Source: Lasioglossum baleicum (lineage: Eukaryota > Arthropoda > Insecta > Hymenoptera > Halictidae). From it: a stretch of 64,000 nucleotides of DNA. The position numbers were made by a program, and so were the translations under genes. Position 1 is the first letter of the stretch. Every line of letters begins with the position of its first letter. The notes beneath the pieces are model-generated. The model saw nothing but the letters and a program-made list of their open reading frames with translations, was not told the origin of the DNA and did no database searches. The stretch spans positions 3,337,239-3,401,238 of the forward strand of contig NC_134946.1 in the NCBI RefSeq assembly GCF_051020765.1. Direction: 5' to 3'. Below are positions 35,852-47,643 of this stretch, piece by piece.

Positions 35852-36666
35852 GGGGGAACTATACCCTCGGATTGTAACTAGAAAATAACTAGAATCTTAC
35901 TAGATTTTTGGTCGAAACATGGGTTTGCGCGCCTGGATTTTTTGTCGTTATTTGAGCATATTTTGAGCTGGGTGAGGACTCATTCTGTAGAGGAAGGTTA
36001 AATACAGGGCGGTCTTCTCATGATTTAACGAGATTATGTTTATATCTAATAATATGAGTGCCCAAAGTAGAGAAAAAATCTAGAAAAATAACCGCAGATT
36101 TCAATGTATTTTTCTGTCTCAAAGAGACTTTTTTGACTGATATGGCGAGAAGAGCGCCTTGCAATGAACCTTCCTCTATCAAATGAACCTTTGTGCAGCT
36201 CAAAATATGCTCGTATAAGGTCAAAAAATCCAGGCGCGTGATTTCGTTCACATTAGCATAGATTTCCCCATGAAGACAGAGGTCCTCCCGGATGCAGAGC
36301 CAGTCTAGAGCCAATTTTAGTTTAGTTCGTTTAGACGAGATGGCGCCTAGTCAGGAGGACTGTCAATCAGTGCTGTGATATTGTGCAACATTTCACTGCT
36401 GCACTGCTGTCAACGTGGAATCATAGCAAAACTGACACAGACGAGGTAGATATTCTCATCGGTGGCACTAATATTAGTGCCACCTGCCCTGTATAGCGGC
36501 TATTCGCGACGAGCTGAATAGAATATAGAAATAGCAAGCAACTCCATCTCGTGTTCATTAGGCAGTTGCGTGTTTATCAATGTTACCAAACTTTTTTTTT
36601 GCACAGATGTTTATAACATTGATAAATAGTTATTTTCTAGTTACAAATCGAGGGTATAGTTCCCCC
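35852..36666. mobile_element. TTAA-flanked fold-back element 2 (piggyBac-like)
   Basis: Flanked by TTAA (35848-35851, shared with element 1, and 36667-36670). The ends gggggaactataccctcg and cgagggtatagttccccc are perfect inverted repeats that continue through tgtaactagaaaataact. Internal blocks match element 1. About 430 bases from about 36245 to the right end are unrelated to element 1. Confidence 0.82.
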
Positions 36667-36670
36667 TTAA

Positions 36671-38135
36671 TGAACAGTGCAAGTGTTAATCCGAGGTAGC
36701 GTGTATGCTAAGCGAGTGGGAGCTTTGTATTATACCTGCTCTCCTCTTTCACACGGGGCCCAAGAAGATTAAATTACAGGGTGTAGCAATCCATAATCCT
36801 GGAAGAGAGGAATCTGATTCAAAGGTCCTCGGATTTTCAGACGTGGGCTGAAGAGGAACTTAAATTAGAAACTTGATGGATGACGGCTTCAAAGGTACGC
36901 GATATTAATAGACGGGCAAGATATTAGAGGGACAACGAGGGATTAGAATCGGATGGAAATTATAGATTCTCCGTGTCTATGGAGGTACATAGCTGGTCAG
37001 GTATGTATAGTCTAAGGTTCGTCGAGATTGGAATGTCGAAAGGAAGGGTCCGCTTCGGTCGAGATGCGTTTATTTTCACGGGCGGAACGCCAAGTGGTGC
37101 GCGAGGCCGTGTCCGTTGAATCGCGTTTCGATATCTCGTTACTCGTTCACGAGCTTCTCCGCTCGTGAACCTTCCTCTGGGATCGAACTGGACGTCCGTG
37201 AACAGCCGGAAGAAAAATGGGAGTCGAAATACACTACTCTACGAAATTAAAGGGACACTGACTGAAGGACTCGGCCAATCTCTGCACCCTTTGCAACTTT
37301 TTGTTTAAAAAATCGGATATTCCGCCTGTGCTAATTTTACAGAACGAATTCTGTCACATTACTAAATTTCGGTTTTTTCTTCAGTCTCTTTTCTGTCATG
37401 AAAAGTGTGGGAGATTGAAGTTGCAAATTCAAACGACTGTACTAAGTTCAACAAATTTTGTAGAGAGAAATCTGCCCTTTACAACGAGCCCTTAAAAATT
37501 GACCTGCTATTTTTCATCGCGGATTTATGGTACTTTGAATTGAAAGTGTGCCGTTGATATTACAGTAATTTGTTAAATGGTTTTTTGAGCCGCGCCAACT
37601 GTAACACTTAAAAAGTAACTATATGTGTAACTTGAGAATGAACCTTGAAAAAATTAACAACCGTCTGAAACGAAAAAACCCCACTCTACCTTATCGCAGT
37701 AATTATAATGATTTTTCTGTTTCATGTTGGCTGGCATGATGTCGATGAAAGTTCTTCCCCTCGATCGATCAAGGGAACTAGCTATCACCAGGATGTAAAT
37801 AAAAGCCTCGATAATATCTTGCCCTGGTTACGGTAATGGATTTGATGCGTAATCCAGATTGCAGAATTGCAATTCTATCTCAGTAGTAATTTCAGTGTGT
37901 CCGATCTGTTTCGCTTTTTCTGAAACTTGGCCGAGCAAGTTCGAGAGCAACTTAAATGGAAGTTTTTTAATTGAACGTGCCATTCTGCAGGGAAAATGTT
38001 ATCGCACCGCCATATTGGGAACTCGTTGCGTACAGAACTCTCTTCAACAGAAAATCCCTAGGATTTCATATTTCAGCACAACTTGGAAGTTCTTCTAATC
38101 TAGAGAATTACTCTTCAATGGATTATATCTCGTAT
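36671..38135. other. Non-coding stretch
   Basis: No exon, RNA gene or clear repeat recognised. Confidence 0.5.
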
Positions 38136-39518
38136 AAAGAACCCCGCACTAATCATATGGAAAATCTATCCCGGTAAAATCAGTTGGATTTATCATATGT
38201 TGTATGATCTACTGAACAAAAGATGTAATGGACACAAAGCTCAATAATGGACAGTTATCGAGTTATAATCAGTCAAACATGACAAATTCGAGCTGCCGAA
38301 TACTCAAATCTTTCGATTAATAAACAAATGACTGATTACACTGTCCAACAGCCAAAAAGTATTTCGATTCCCACTATGCGATTCTTGTAGAGTTTTCCGC
38401 GCTGATTCCGAATCTGGTTTTAATTTTTTTCCTATACGTCCAGTTTTTGAGAAAATGGAGTTTAAAAAAAAGACATATTTTTCAACTTTAAACAAATATT
38501 GCGATGTTATTATAAAAGATATTGAATTGTTCTTTACAGCAAAAGATTCTGTAGACTTTCCCGAATACAGTGATATCCAATATTAATACATTATGATTGT
38601 TTAAACATGTTTAAACAATGATTAAAGACGGAGATGCACCACTTTTGCACCAATTTTTGCGGATATTTTCGAATTTATCTCAAAAAATAAGGGTCCAGCG
38701 AAAAATTGAACTGTACCACGCGAAAGAGCAGACTTTTATCTTGAGAAACCCCCCTGTGAAGTTTGCATGGTCGACGTTTTCTTCGAACCAGAAAGCAAAA
38801 TATCTTCGCGCGACATGAGTTTCCGCCAGTGGCGCTCGGGACGGGATACGGCGCAGCGACGGGATACGGAGCGGCGAACGACCGTTCTGGTGGTGAGCGC
38901 CACTGGTGACAACTCATGTCGGGCGAAGATATTTTGCTTTCTGGTTCGAAGAAAACGTCGACCATGCAAACTTCACAGGGGGGTTTCTCAAGATAAAAGT
39001 CTGCTCTTTCGCGTGGTACAGTTCAATTTTTCGCTGGACCCTTATTTTTTGAGATAAATTCGAAAATATCCGCAAAAATTGGTGCAAAAGTGGTGCATCT
39101 CCGTCTTTAATCATTGTTTGAACATGTTTAAACAATCATAATGTATTAATATTGGATATCACTGTATTCGGGAAAGTCTACCGAATCTTTTGCTGTAAAG
39201 AACAATTCAATATCTTTTATAATAACATCGCAATATTTGTTTAAAGTTGAAAAATATGTCTTTTTTTTTAAACTCCATTTTCTCAAAAACTGGACGTATA
39301 GGAAAAAAATTAAAACCAGATTCGGAATCAGCGCGGAAAACTCTATAAGAATCGCATAGTGGGAATCGAAATACTTTTAAAAAGTTGAAATTTGTTGGAC
39401 AGTGTTATAACTCGATAACTGTCTATTATTGAGCTTTGTGCCCATTACATCTTTTGTTCAGTAGATCATAAGCTACAACATATGAAAGATCTAAAATATG
39501 ATTAGTGCGGGGTTCTTT
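38136..39518. mobile_element. 1.4-kb fold-back (palindromic) element
   Basis: The left arm starting aaagaaccccgcactaatca is mirrored at the right end by tgattagtgcggggttcttt. The arms (about 38136-38800 and 38890-39518) are near-identical inverted copies; the left carries about 80 extra bases near 38262-38350. The loop holds two GC-rich imperfect repeats of gggatacgg. Open frames on both strands are reflections of each other. No clear target duplication. Confidence 0.85.
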
Positions 39519-41400
39519 CACTAACATAAAGGTGTTACTATAGATGCAGGGTTACCTAAACTGAAATAACAGTGATAAGAAGGATCTATTTAGTTTCGAG
39601 AAATTGTTCTATGGGATTATTGTGTAATTATGGGAATTTCTTACTACATTAATGGTGAAGTTGCTTTTAGCACACAACGTTCATCCCCAGAAAAGTCAGT
39701 GCCGACGGAGGCGACTCTCGCTTAGGGATGCATAGAATTTTACAGAAGCGTCGTCCTCGCATTCATCGGCTCGCGCGCCTTGAATATTTTCCCAATATTT
39801 TTCGCTGCATAGGCTAACGCGACATTTCCGACGACAGCTGCACTGAAATTCTTCCAGAGCGAGTTTATCCTCTGCTCGGAACTTCTGTCGAGACTTACTT
39901 TCGCCTCTTTGCCCCTCTGGGAACTTTTAATTCGGATAGTGTTCTGTTGGCAAGACGCGGGCGATCTGAATCCCAATTATTTCATTTTACTCCATATCAT
40001 TTTATCCTGTCTTGGTCCACTTTGTTTATTAATATTTACAAATATTGTTTTTCCGGTAACATTTTACCAAAATCTACAATACCTTGACTAATGAAAATGA
40101 TATTTTATTTTTATTAAATGATAGTCAATCGATTTCGATGAAATTTTCAGTATGTGTATAACTAACATAGATCTACAAAACATATTTCAAATTTTCATTA
40201 AGGGCCCAAATAAAAAAAGTTTGAAAAAATGTCTGTTTTATCTTTGCATGTAACCTTGTAAACTATAATTTTTGGAAAATCTTTTTTGCATATCATTTCG
40301 TGAACCAATGCTTCTAATTGATTGTAAAAAATCAGGTCGTTTGGTAAAATTATAAAAACGTTATTCTATTTAAAGGGCGTACGAATACTTTTCACACCCA
40401 CTGTATTTATATATTTCCTTTTACAATAATCTTCACGATTTAAGAGTACGTAGTACAATAGCATTAAATTAATTAAATGTTTTTCTTCTAGTTATACACG
40501 TTAAAAATGATATATTGTTCACTTCGACAACAAAAATTTTTCAATAAATTCGTGAAATCATCGAAACAATTGTTCATCCTTCTCAAGGTTACGGATTCGC
40601 AATTAAACTGTATTACGTTTTATTTAAATATTTACGCGATTGTGCGCGATACCAAATTGAATAGTCGCCAATATTTCCGCGACTGCACGTCCAAGCGAAT
40701 TGCGAGAACACAAAATGGAGAAGAGCCACTAGAGATCTTGCAATTTTATTGCGTACACAACCTTATTTTTTTTCCCCGCGTTGTAGAACCTTTTCCGTCG
40801 ATGTAGTTCCCTCTCGAAACTCTTCCCATTTCTTTACTTTTCCCCGGGAACACCTTGACCCGTGATATTTCCACGGGATAGGGAGTAAAATAAAAAAGAA
40901 TGTTGTTCGACCGGTAAAAGGAGGAACGGGAAGAAGTCGCAGCATTTTTCGCAAACAGACCCTCAGCTTCGCGTTTCGAGTAAAGCGTTCTTGTAAATAA
41001 AACGATGAAAAGACCATTCGAATTATTTTTTATTCTCGAAGCTACGTACAAGCAATTCTGAATTAATTTCTGATTACACGCAGACTCGGTAGCAATGTTA
41101 GCTTTACTGAACAAATTCAGCATTATCTGATATTTAATCTTCAGTTGAAGTATTTGAACAACTTGATTATTGTTCGTACAACATTGTTGGACGTTTAACA
41201 TCTTAATGCTTCCTATCAAATATGATTCATGTCAAATATATGCTTTGCGTCAAGAGATTTACAATTCCGAACAGTTTCCGGCTTGTATTGGGAGCAGACA
41301 TTGTCCATTTTATTGCACTGCTTAAATAGAAAAAGCTGCGTTCCTTTCTTAAGAACATAAAGCATGCATGAAAAAGTCCAACAAACCGAATAACTATTTA
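39519..41400. other. Non-coding stretch with a lone Tc1-type end
   Basis: About 40374-40406 ends in ttttcacacccactgta, a typical Tc1-like terminal sequence in reverse. No partner end was found. The block at about 40130-40240 (tcgatttcgatgaaattttc) resembles the palindrome at 57905-58561. No exon recognised. Confidence 0.5.
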
Positions 41401-41591
41401 TTGGGTTGGCAAGAAAGTAATTTCGGTATTTTAAGGTGAAATAGAGCCCAAGTTTTTTATTCTAGCCATGAACTTTAATGAATGAGATATTTTCCCTTTT
41501 GTTCGATGATCTTTTGCAAAGTAGAATAAATAAGAAAATATTTTATTGGGCTGTGTGCTCTTTACTTTACCGGACTCTAAAGGGCCTAGCC

Positions 41592-42216
41592 CAGGGGTCG
41601 GCAACCTGCGGCTCTTTGGATGTGAAGCTGCGGCTCTTTAGTTCCATACACAAATATTATTTATTTTATAAAAAAAAACATTTAAAAATCGTTCTGAACT
41701 GATTAACGAGGATTAGGCACCGATTCTATCTCTCAGCCACTTGTACTCGCTTTTCACCGCACCCTTCCCCCGTGACACGAGTCGTCACTGTCGTCAGTCC
41801 GTCGGAAGCTCTCGAATGACGCCGTCGTCGGATATTTCTATGTAGCTTTTAATTCGCTTTCGACGCAAGAGACATTTTGCCGTCTTCACCAGTGCTTTGG
41901 CTGTGACGTATAGTTTGTTGTTTCAAGTAAAAGAGTTAGAAGCGAATTATCTTCTCAAAGTTATGTATGTAGATATATATAATACAATATACATACATAT
42001 ATATTATCTAATTTGTTGTGAAAAACACTACTTATATATGAATAAACAGATATTTTTTCTTATGAATAAATAGATTAGTTTTTTTTATCAAAAAACTTTA
42101 TTTATGCGAGTACTATTTATTGTTGGCAAGAAAAAATGTTGTGGCTCTCTAAAAACTTTGAAATTTTGTAAATTGTAATTTTTGACTCTTCCGACTCAAA
42201 AGGTTGCCGACCCCTG
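41592..42216. mobile_element. Non-autonomous hAT element with 8-bp target duplication
   Basis: Starts caggggtcggcaacctgcgg and ends with the inverted ggttgccgacccctg. Perfect 8-bp duplications GCCTAGCC lie at 41584-41591 and 42217-42224. The right arm of the surrounding palindrome has one GCCTAGCC at the matching place, an empty-site copy. No transposase. Ends and 8-bp duplication place it in the hAT superfamily. Confidence 0.93.
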
Positions 42217-42851
42217 GCCTAGCCGATTAAGATGGTCAAAACTGCCCTTAGAGCTTTTTCAATGGCTATTGAACCATTCGAAAGCTGCCCAAGAAAAACC
42301 CCTCTGAGTAAAATTTCAGCCCTCTCTAGCTTGCCCGTGAGGGTAGTTACAGGGTAAAATAGATTTTGCGCTTTTCGGCGCATTTTCCAGTCTAAAATGC
42401 GTTCTAAAATTCTGAAAAAAAATGTGACACATTCCTGATCCTAAGGCGCATTTTTGAGAATTTTTTCAGATTTTTTTGTTTCAAACTGTGGTCGTAAAAA
42501 ATGAAAAACCTCAAAAAAATCGGAAAAATATTTTTTTCTCAAAAATATGAAAACATGCCATTCTACTGTTTGGCTCCCTGATAAAGTACTATAACAGGCA
42601 ATGTTGTCAATTTTTTTCACATTTTTTGTTCGGCTGCATCATTGTCAAAAACAATAAAAACCGAATTTTTCGACGTTTTTGCTGTGAGGAGGAAAGTTAC
42701 ACTTGTTGGCTTTACCGTGGGCGTATATTAAGTAATTTTTAGCGTTATTACACTGAAACAAGCAATTATTTTACCTAAAAAATGTGATTTGAGAGAAAGC
42801 AAAATTGTATTCTGTGCGATATATACCTGAATGTTCGCAACGCTTACAACA

Positions 42852-43597
42852 TCGCCGGTTGGCACAGCGGTTAAGGCGTCCTAACAGCAATGACCTTTCT
42901 CTCAGATCAAAACTAGTCTATAATATGTCTCTCCCTAAGAGAGATATCGAAGATAAATACTACAAAAACACCAAAATATATTGGTGGCTAAAAAGCGAGT
43001 AAATAATAAGACTGATGCAGGCTGCGACAGCTAAAGTTTGTTACTAAATATATATAAATAAGATAATGTAGATATAGTTAGCAACATCTTTAGTATACCA
43101 TATATAGATATCAAAAAGTACAAGATTGAATGAATGAATGAATGAGTATGTAAATAATAGTGTGCAAGTGGTAGTCAGATAAGTTATCCGCATTGTTCTG
43201 TATATATGTATATATCCCGCAACCCGATACATAGAGGTTAAGAAATTAAAATTCCGTCTTTTTCCTGTTATCTTTTTTTTTTACGGAAGAATTAGAATGC
43301 GCAAAAAAAAGAATCCAGAATTATGGATAATGCTAAAAAATAGTTATAGTTATGTATAAGACCAGCCTTTAAGACATAGAATAAGTTAAAGTGGTTGTGA
43401 GCGTTAAATTATATTGACCATTCAACTCGTTTATATATTCTTTTTGTCTCCGATATGTGTTGTAGTATATTCTCTACATGTAACAATGTGCAATCTTGTT
43501 TATCATTGTTTCCTGAATAAAGCTTTTAAAAAAAAAAAAAAATAAGGCGTCCGACTACGGAGCGGATACTCTGGGGTTCGAATCCTGTCGATAGCAG
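42852..43597 (+). pseudogene. tRNA-Arg(ACG)-like sequence split by a LINE insertion (left arm)
   Basis: The two parts, 42852-42881 and 43553-43597, join into a tRNA-like sequence. It has a D-arm (ggcacagcggttaaggcg), an anticodon arm with loop CTACGGA giving anticodon ACG (Arg), and a T-arm (ggttcgaatcc). The anticodon stem pairs TCCG with CGGA, but the fifth pair is mismatched. The acceptor stem is not convincingly paired, so this is a relic or a tRNA-derived SINE head rather than a working tRNA. Confidence 0.6.
42882..43543 (+). mobile_element. 5'-truncated LINE tail with poly(A) (left arm)
   Basis: Flanked by 9-bp duplications AAGGCGTCC (42873-42881 and 43544-43552). It ends with AATAAAGC and an A-run, as in a poly(A)-tailed non-LTR retrotransposon. 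An open frame at the 5' end (…MSLPKRDIEDKYYKNTKIYW) stops near 43002 and may be the C-terminus of its reverse-transcriptase ORF. The element clade cannot be assigned from this fragment. Confidence 0.75.
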
Positions 43598-44706
43598 TTT
43601 TTTTTCCATACGTCAAACTTCATTTTTTCAATTTCTTATTATGTATGTAGTTTACTCATATGAGTTTAACAATATTTTTTTAATGTTTTAAAAACATTCA
43701 AGTAACATTTTTAAGCAAAATACATACAAAAATAGTTTTGGATCATAAAAAGTATTATAAAACTCCAGCATAATGCATGTACCGTCGACGGTCAACTCTG
43801 GTCTCAGTGCCTATAGAAACCTGGAGTTGACCGTTTTCCCTGGCCTTCAAACCGAACGGGAAAGGACAATGTGACAGTACATAGGAGGTACAGTGGTAGT
43901 TAATTTTTACCACGTTTATATTAGTTTATGATTCTGGTCGCGCAATAATCAGCGACGAAGAATACAATGACCGTCGTGAAAACTGGCCCGCAAGGAATCT
44001 TAGCTTTTTGGGAGGGTGGTTATTATTTCCCTTAACAAAAGCTGCGCGTATTTTCCGTACATCAAACTATATTTTTCCAATTTCTTATTATGTGGTTTAT
44101 TCATGTGAGTTTAACAATATTTTTTTAATGTTTTAAAAATATTTAAGTAATATTTTTAAGTAAAATACGTACAAAAATAGTTTTGGAGTATCTATTATTT
44201 CCTTGATTCTCTAATTGTATATGTTCATCATGGCGGTCCTGTTTAACATTTTTAACATTAAAAATCATGAATATAGTTTCTAGGCCTTTCGGAATTTGCA
44301 GAAACGGGTAAAATAGAAAGAAGTATATATAGCAGCTGTTCTTCCGAGTTGTCATTGTTAGCCAATTAGCTGCTGTTTTTACGTGACCTGTTAATTACAG
44401 AATTATTTATTTCTCATAAAAGTAAATATTTGTATGGAGTTGATAGAAATAGACTTATCATTTATAATTGTGGGGAGAATGCGGGATTTTATAGGCACTG
44501 AGACCAGAGTTGACCGTCGACGGTACATGCATTATGCTGGAGTTTTATAATACTTTTTATGATCCAAAACTATTTTTGTATGTATTTTGCTTAAAAATGT
44601 TACCTGAATATTTTTAAAACATTAAAAAAATATTGTTAAACTCATATGAGTAAACTACATACATAATAAGAAATTGAAAAAATGAAATTTGACGTATGGA
44701 AAAAAA

Positions 44707-45461
44707 CTGCTATCGACAGGATTCGAACCCCATAGTATCCGCTCCGTAGTCGGACGCCTTATTTTTTTCTTTTTTTTAAAAAAGCTTTATTCAGGAAACA
44801 ATGATAAACAAGATTGCACATTGTTACATGTAGAGAATATACTACAACACATATCGGAGACAAAAAAAATATATAAACGAGTTGAATGGTCAATATAATT
44901 TAACGCTCACAACCACTTTAACTTATTCTATGTCTTAAAGGCTGGTCTTATACATAACTATAACTATTTTTTAGCATTATCCATAATTCTGGATTCTTTT
45001 TTTTGCGCATTCTAATTCTTCCGTAAAAAAAAAGATAACAGGAAAAAGACGGAATTTTAATTTCTTAACCTCTATGTATTGGGTTGCGGGATATATACAT
45101 ATATACAGAACAATGCGGATAACTTATCTGACTACCACTTGCACACTATTATTTACATACTCATTCATTCATTCGTTCAATCTTGTACTTTTTGATATCT
45201 ATATATGGTATACTAAAGATGTTGCTATCTAGATCTAGATTATCTTATTTATATATATTTAGTAACAAACTTTAGCTGTCGCAGCCTGCATCAGTCTTAT
45301 TATTTACTCGCTTTTTAGCCACCAATATATTTTGGTGTTTTTGTAGTATTTATCTTCGATATCTCTCTTAGGGAGAGACATATTATAGACTAGTTTTGAT
45401 CTGAGAGAAAGGTCATTGCTGTTAGGACGCCTTAACCGCTGTGCCAACCGGCGATGTTGTA
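44707..45461 (-). pseudogene. tRNA-Arg(ACG)-like sequence split by LINE (right arm copy)
   Basis: Parts at 45461-45434 (5' half) and 44751-44707 (3' half) on the minus strand repeat the left-arm arrangement, including GACTACGGA and GGTTCGAATCC. One of the few differences is CTATGGGG where the left arm has CTCTGGGG. Confidence 0.6.
44761..45424 (-). mobile_element. 5'-truncated LINE tail with poly(A) (right arm copy)
   Basis: Inverted copy of 42882-43543 with the same truncation point and the same 9-bp target duplications (plus-strand ggacgcctt at 44752-44760 and 45425-45433). Sharing both breakpoints shows it was inserted once and then duplicated with the arm. The A-run has diverged to include ttttttt and cttttttttt. 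Confidence 0.75.
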
Positions 45462-46094
45462 AGCGTTGCGAACATTCAGGTATATATCGCACAGAATACA
45501 ATTTTGCTTTCTCTCAAATCACATTTTTTAGGTAAAATAATTGCTTGTTTCAGTGTAATAACGCTAAAAATTACTTAATATACGCCCACGGTAAAGCCAA
45601 CCAGTGTAACTTTCCTCCTCACAGCAAAAACGTCGAAAAAATTCGGTTTTTATTGTTTTTGACAATGATGCAGCCGAACAAAAAATGTGAAAAAAATTGA
45701 CAACATTGCCTGTTATAGTACTTTATCAGGGAGCCAAACAGTAGAATGGCATGTTTTCATATTTTTGAGAAAAAAATATTTTTCCGATTTTTTTGAGGTT
45801 TTTCATTTTTTACGACCACAGTTTGAAACAAAAAAATCTGAAAAAATTCTCAAAAATGCGCCTTAGGATCAGGAATGTGTCACATTTTTTTCAGAATTTT
45901 AGAACGCATTTTAGACCGGAAAATGCGCCGAAAAGCGCAAAATCTATTTTACCCTGTAACTACCCTCACGGGCAAGCTAGAGAGGGCTGAAATTTTACTC
46001 AGAGGGGTTTTTCTTGGCCAGCTTTCGAATGGTTCAATAGCCATTGAAAAAGCTCTAAGGGCAGTTTTGACCATCTTAATCGGCTAGGCCCTTT

Positions 46095-46516
46095 GTGCCT
46101 TTCTCCTACGAATTATGATGTACATATTTGGTATGTAATCCAGTAGATTTGTACTCGGCGCGGATGCACATCGAAGTTTCGAACCTCTAAGATCAATAGT
46201 TGAGGAGTTATGGTCGCTTAAAGTTGAGCATATTTCCAGTTTCTTGACAGGTAAGGGCACCGGCATATTGGTTTGTAGTGACGGACGCACGCCGCTTACT
46301 GAATTGGTTAGGATTAGATCGAGGGAGGGGTGGCAAGGTAAGCGGCTCGCGGTCGTCACTACAAACCAAAAACACTGCAGATTGCTCAACTTTAAGCAAG
46401 CATAACTCCTGAACCATCGATCCTACAGGATCGAAACTTCGATCTGCATCCGCGCCGGGTACAAATCTACATAATAATTACATACCAAATACATCATAAT
46501 TCGTCGGAGAAAGGTA
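46095..46516. mobile_element. Fold-back element inserted in right arm of mariner palindrome
   Basis: Starts gtgcctttctcctacgaatt and ends aattcgtcggagaaaggtac. The arms are inverted copies (about 180 bases each) with a short loop near 46290-46340. It is missing at the equivalent position of the left arm (41574-41590), so it is a late insertion. Confidence 0.8.
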
Positions 46517-46638
46517 CTAATTTTGAGTCCGGTAAAGTAAAGTTTACCCCTTTGGTGATTAAAGTTCATCGTTTATATAAAGAAATTCGGTTTTATTTCA
46601 CCTTAAAATACAGAAATTACTTTCTTGCCAACCCAATA

Positions 46639-47415
46639 TTTGATGATTTACTTCCAGATCCTGATTAAGAAGGATTCGAATTAATAATCTATTTGCAACT
46701 GTAGGGAAATGCTGGGGAGTTCTGTAGAGATGAAAGCGTGCATTAACATCTGCGTCAGAGATGCCTCAAAGTGCGTAATTAGTGCTTGCCATCAAACATG
46801 CTGTGTCTGTTGACGCAGGTTATTTTGATCGGAGTAGGAGATACATTATGTGGTTAATTATCAAAGCACCAGCCCACTAGTACTTAAATATGTCTAATTT
46901 TAGTAAGAAACAGAAGCAGGCGACATTGTGTTTAAAACAAAATACTATTTTGAATAAATTCATAGAAACGACGAATCTCTGTTAATTGATTCTTTGTAGC
47001 CCACGCCAACTTTTAGACGGTCTTTAATTAGCAAACTTCCACCTTTGATAAGCCGAAGTTTGAAGTCAGCTTTCCAGAGCACTGAATTATTTGTTGAAGT
47101 AGTTTTCTTCTTAAAGTCGGAGCCCTGGAGTTTCGGGAACTCAAACAATATGGAAAATTCGTTTGCAGTGTATGCTACTTTCTAGAATTAATATTATAAT
47201 AACTCCCGTCCCGATAATCCATTAGCTTCAGCGTCGTTATATTAAATTCTGACTCTTTCGCGGTGTTACGAAAAGAAATAAAATTATTCAAGTGAGTGCA
47301 ACTGTTAAATAAATTTTTCGAAGTATCAATTTGCTTGACCTTGCGATTATTATTGAAGTACAGTTTGTGCAAATATATTAATAAAATTCAGAAAGACAGA
47401 AATCAGTTTCCTGTA
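46639..47415. other. Non-coding stretch
   Basis: No exon or repeat recognised between the mariner composite and the next MITE. Confidence 0.5.
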
Positions 47416-47419
47416 TTAA

Positions 47420-47639
47420 CCCTTAGCACTCGAATGGCGACTGTGAGGAGCCACGACAAACTGCTGTACCATTGTTGAAAGTATTGTTTACATGATTAAA
47501 TATGTAGATACCTAATCAATCATATACTAATCCATAAAATTTAAAAACTCATGGGTGATTAGAAAATCAATGGATATATTATTCTAGGTCGGAAGAAATG
47601 TTTAATCTTCGAGTTAAAATATCTCCGAGTTGCAAAGGG
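47420..47639. mobile_element. TTAA-flanked MITE (piggyBac-like), 220 bp
   Basis: Flanked by TTAA at 47416-47419 and 47640-47643. Ends are cccttagcactcgaatggcg and gagttgcaaaggg, an imperfect inverted pair. Related in its left end to 3340-3541. Non-coding. Confidence 0.78.
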
Positions 47640-47643
47640 TTAA

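Larger units (their letters stand above)
41401..46636. mobile_element. 5.2-kb mariner-ended composite palindrome
   Basis: Ends are ttgggttggcaagaaagtaa and its inverted copy ending acccaa, flanked by TA: typical mariner termini and target. Interior arms (about 42217-43815 and 44487-46090) are inverted copies around a loop of about 670 bases (43816-44486). Both arms carry a tRNA-like sequence split by a LINE tail. The left arm alone has a hAT insertion (41592-42216) and the right arm alone a fold-back (46095-46516). No transposase frame survives. Confidence 0.85.

Noticed and set aside
38675..39057. Pairs of matching 66-96-codon frames on both strands
   Set aside because: They are the same sequence read from both arms of the palindrome. 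No family resemblance.
42805..43002. 65-codon frame and its exact inverted copy at 45304-45501 as a gene
   Set aside because: It begins in palindrome sequence, crosses the tRNA-like fragment and ends in the LINE tail. Only the last part may be genuine retrotransposon coding sequence.
42852..43597. A functional tRNA gene
   Set aside because: It is interrupted by about 660 bases, has a mismatched anticodon stem and an unconvincing acceptor stem.
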